Below are positions 6,969 to 7,912 of a DNA stretch of 7,912 nucleotides, one piece after another (the first letter of the stretch is position 1; the number at the start of each line of letters is the position of its first letter). The DNA is from Vulcanimicrobiota bacterium (lineage in GTDB: Bacteria; Vulcanimicrobiota; Vulcanimicrobiia; Vulcanimicrobiales; Vulcanimicrobiaceae). The notes beneath the pieces are model-generated. The model was not told where the DNA came from and ran no database searches. It was given only the letters and a program-made list of their open reading frames with translations. Made by a program: the position numbers and the translations under genes. Location: positions 1 to 7,912 of the forward strand of contig JABCZE010000060.1 in assembly GCA_013289785.1 (NCBI GenBank), in the 5' to 3' direction.

Positions 6969-7708
6969 GCCCACGCGGCGAGCTTCGCGTCTACGCCGAT
7001 GCCGGCGCGGTCGCGCAAGCATTGGCGGAGTCGTTCGTTGCAGCAGGCCTGGCCGCCATCGCAGAACGCGGCGCATTTGCCGTGGCGCTTTCGGGCGGAA
7101 ACACGCCACGTGCGGCCTACGAGCTGCTCGCGGCCGACCCGCTGCGTGCCAGCATGCCGTGGAGCGAAGTCTTCATCTACTTTGGCGACGAGCGCTGCGT
7201 GCCGCCCGACGACGAACGTTCCAACTATCGGATGGCGCGCGAATCCTTCTTGGACGCGCTTCCCATTCCCAGCGAAAACGTTGCGCGAATGCGCGGCGAA
7301 ATCGACCCGGGACTGGCGGCCAACGAGTACGCCTCGATTCTGCGCACCAACCTGGGAGCGAACCCGCGTTTCGATTTAATCATGCTCGGCCTGGGCGAGG
7401 ACGGGCACACCGCTTCGCTCTTTCCCGGAATCACGCAGACCATCGAGGAGAACTCGCTGGTCGAAGCGGCGTACGCGCAATCGCAAGCGATGTGGCGTAT
7501 AAGCGTCACGGCAAATCTGATTAACGCCGCGCGGCGCGTCGTGTTCGCCGTCGAGGGCGTTGCGAAAGCGCGCGCGCTGGCAGCCGTTATTGAAGGCCCG
7601 AGCGAGCCGATGACCTTTCCGGCGCAACTCGTGCAGCCGAGTTCTGGTGAGCTGACGTGGCTGGTGGATGAAGCCGCAGCGAGCCTGCTCGTCTCGAGGT
7701 CGCACTGA
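6965..7708 (+). CDS. pgl: 6-phosphogluconolactonase
   Basis: This enzyme hydrolyses 6-phosphoglucono-1,5-lactone, the product of Zwf, to 6-phosphogluconate, the substrate of Gnd, so it completes the oxidative branch. The 247-residue protein belongs to the DevB/glucosamine-6-phosphate isomerase-like family. ALSGGNTPR lies at 41-49, YFGDERCVPPDDERSNYRM at 72-90 and LGLGEDGHTASLFPG at 141-155. ISVTANLINAARRVVF and the VEGVAKARAL helix follow. Length is normal. The start is a GTG whose last two bases, with the next A, form the opcA TGA stop: a 4-base GTGA overlap typical of translational coupling. The next in-frame Met is beyond the SGGNTPR motif, so this start is well supported. No strong Shine-Dalgarno site precedes it. 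The TGA stop at 7706-7708 overlaps the next gene in the same manner. Confidence 0.95.
   Translation: MSPRGELRVYADAGAVAQALAESFVAAGLAAIAERGAFAVALSGGNTPRAAYELLAADPLRASMPWSEVFIYFGDERCVPPDDERSNYRMARESFLDALPIPSENVARMRGEIDPGLAANEYASILRTNLGANPRFDLIMLGLGEDGHTASLFPGITQTIEENSLVEAAYAQSQAMWRISVTANLINAARRVVFAVEGVAKARALAAVIEGPSEPMTFPAQLVQPSSGELTWLVDEAAASLLVSRSH
7696..7700 (+). promoter_or_regulatory. Shine-Dalgarno site supporting the CTG start of the hpnK-like gene
   Basis: GAGGT lies 4 bases before CTG 7705, inside the last codons of pgl. It matters because the reading frame has no ATG, GTG or TTG between its upstream TGA (7669-7671) and the conserved TADDFG motif. The site supports initiation at CTG. 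Confidence 0.5.
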
Positions 7709-7912
7709 AGCGACTGATCCTCACCGCCGACGATTTCGGGATTGCGGCGGAGGTGAACGAAGCCGTCGAGCTGGCGCACCGAAACGGCATCTTGCGTTCG
7801 GCAAGCTTGATGGTCGGCGCGCCGGCGACGCAAGACGCGGTCGAACGCGCGCGTGCGCTTCCTTCTCTTGCCGTCGGGCTTCACGTCGTGCTGGTCAACG
7901 GCCGACCGGTGT
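7705..7912 (+). CDS. hpnK: HpnK/ChbG-type (YdjC family) carbohydrate deacetylase, N-terminal part, truncated by window end
   Basis: The first 69 residues of a metal-dependent deacetylase of the YdjC fold are visible. TADDFG at 7-12 carries the metal-binding/catalytic Asp pair (9, 10). EVNEAVELAHRNGIL (16-30), SASLMVGAPA and VGLHVVLV (57-64, with His60) follow in family order. The LHVVLVNGRPV form resembles HpnK more than ChbG, whose members usually read LHLTLT. HpnK is associated with hopanoid loci and has been linked to deacetylation of N-acetylglucosaminyl bacteriohopanetetrol. The assignment to HpnK rather than another YdjC-family deacetylase is an inference from a short N-terminus. The start is taken as CTG 7705: it gives the expected length before TADDFG, makes a 4-base CTGA overlap with the pgl stop, and has GAGGT 4 bases upstream. 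No ATG, GTG or TTG in this frame fits. The gene runs off the window, so its length and remaining metal ligands cannot be checked. Confidence 0.8.
   Translation, partial: MKRLILTADDFGIAAEVNEAVELAHRNGILRSASLMVGAPATQDAVERARALPSLAVGLHVVLVNGRPV

Overview
This GC-rich window has no intergenic gap longer than 22 bases. It is a single-strand (+) run of seven genes that reads as one operon for the pentose phosphate pathway (PPP), ending in the start of a hopanoid-type gene. Order: 3' third of transketolase (2-661); a fused transaldolase/glucose-6-phosphate isomerase (671-3550); short-type 6-phosphogluconate dehydrogenase, gnd (3573-4481); glucose-6-phosphate dehydrogenase, zwf (4453-6000); the G6PD assembly factor opcA (6003-6968); 6-phosphogluconolactonase, pgl (6965-7708); and the first 69 codons of an HpnK/ChbG-type deacetylase (7705-7912).

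The genes are tightly packed. tkt and tal-pgi are 9 bases apart, tal-pgi and gnd 22, and zwf and opcA 2. gnd/zwf overlap by up to 29 bases, and opcA/pgl and pgl/hpnK by 4 bases each (GTGA and CTGA). No promoter or terminator is visible, so the transcript probably starts upstream of the window and continues past its end.

Together Zwf (with OpcA), Pgl and Gnd oxidise glucose-6-phosphate to ribulose-5-phosphate and CO2. Transketolase and transaldolase rebuild fructose-6-phosphate, and the isomerase domain fused to transaldolase returns it to glucose-6-phosphate. The layout therefore suits a cyclic oxidative PPP. Ribulose-phosphate epimerase and ribose-phosphate isomerase are not in the window.

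The organism cannot be fixed from this sequence. The GC-rich coding, the tal-pgi fusion, OpcA, a short Gnd and an HpnK-like neighbour suggest an environmental, uncultured-type lineage such as Candidatus Eremiobacterota (WPS-2) or a relative. This is a tentative inference from gene content.

The most unusual points are: (1) a short repeat-like element inserted in frame in the transaldolase domain, coding for RPFDSAQGD; (2) a probable CTG start for the hpnK-like gene, with a good Shine-Dalgarno sequence and a 4-base CTGA overlap; (3) a predicted cofactor split, with NAD-type residues in Gnd and NADP-type residues in Zwf; (4) the coupling of a hopanoid-type deacetylase to a PPP operon. I saw no phage, IS element, CRISPR array, tRNA or rRNA. 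This is a central-metabolism locus, and I do not claim a wholly new system in it.
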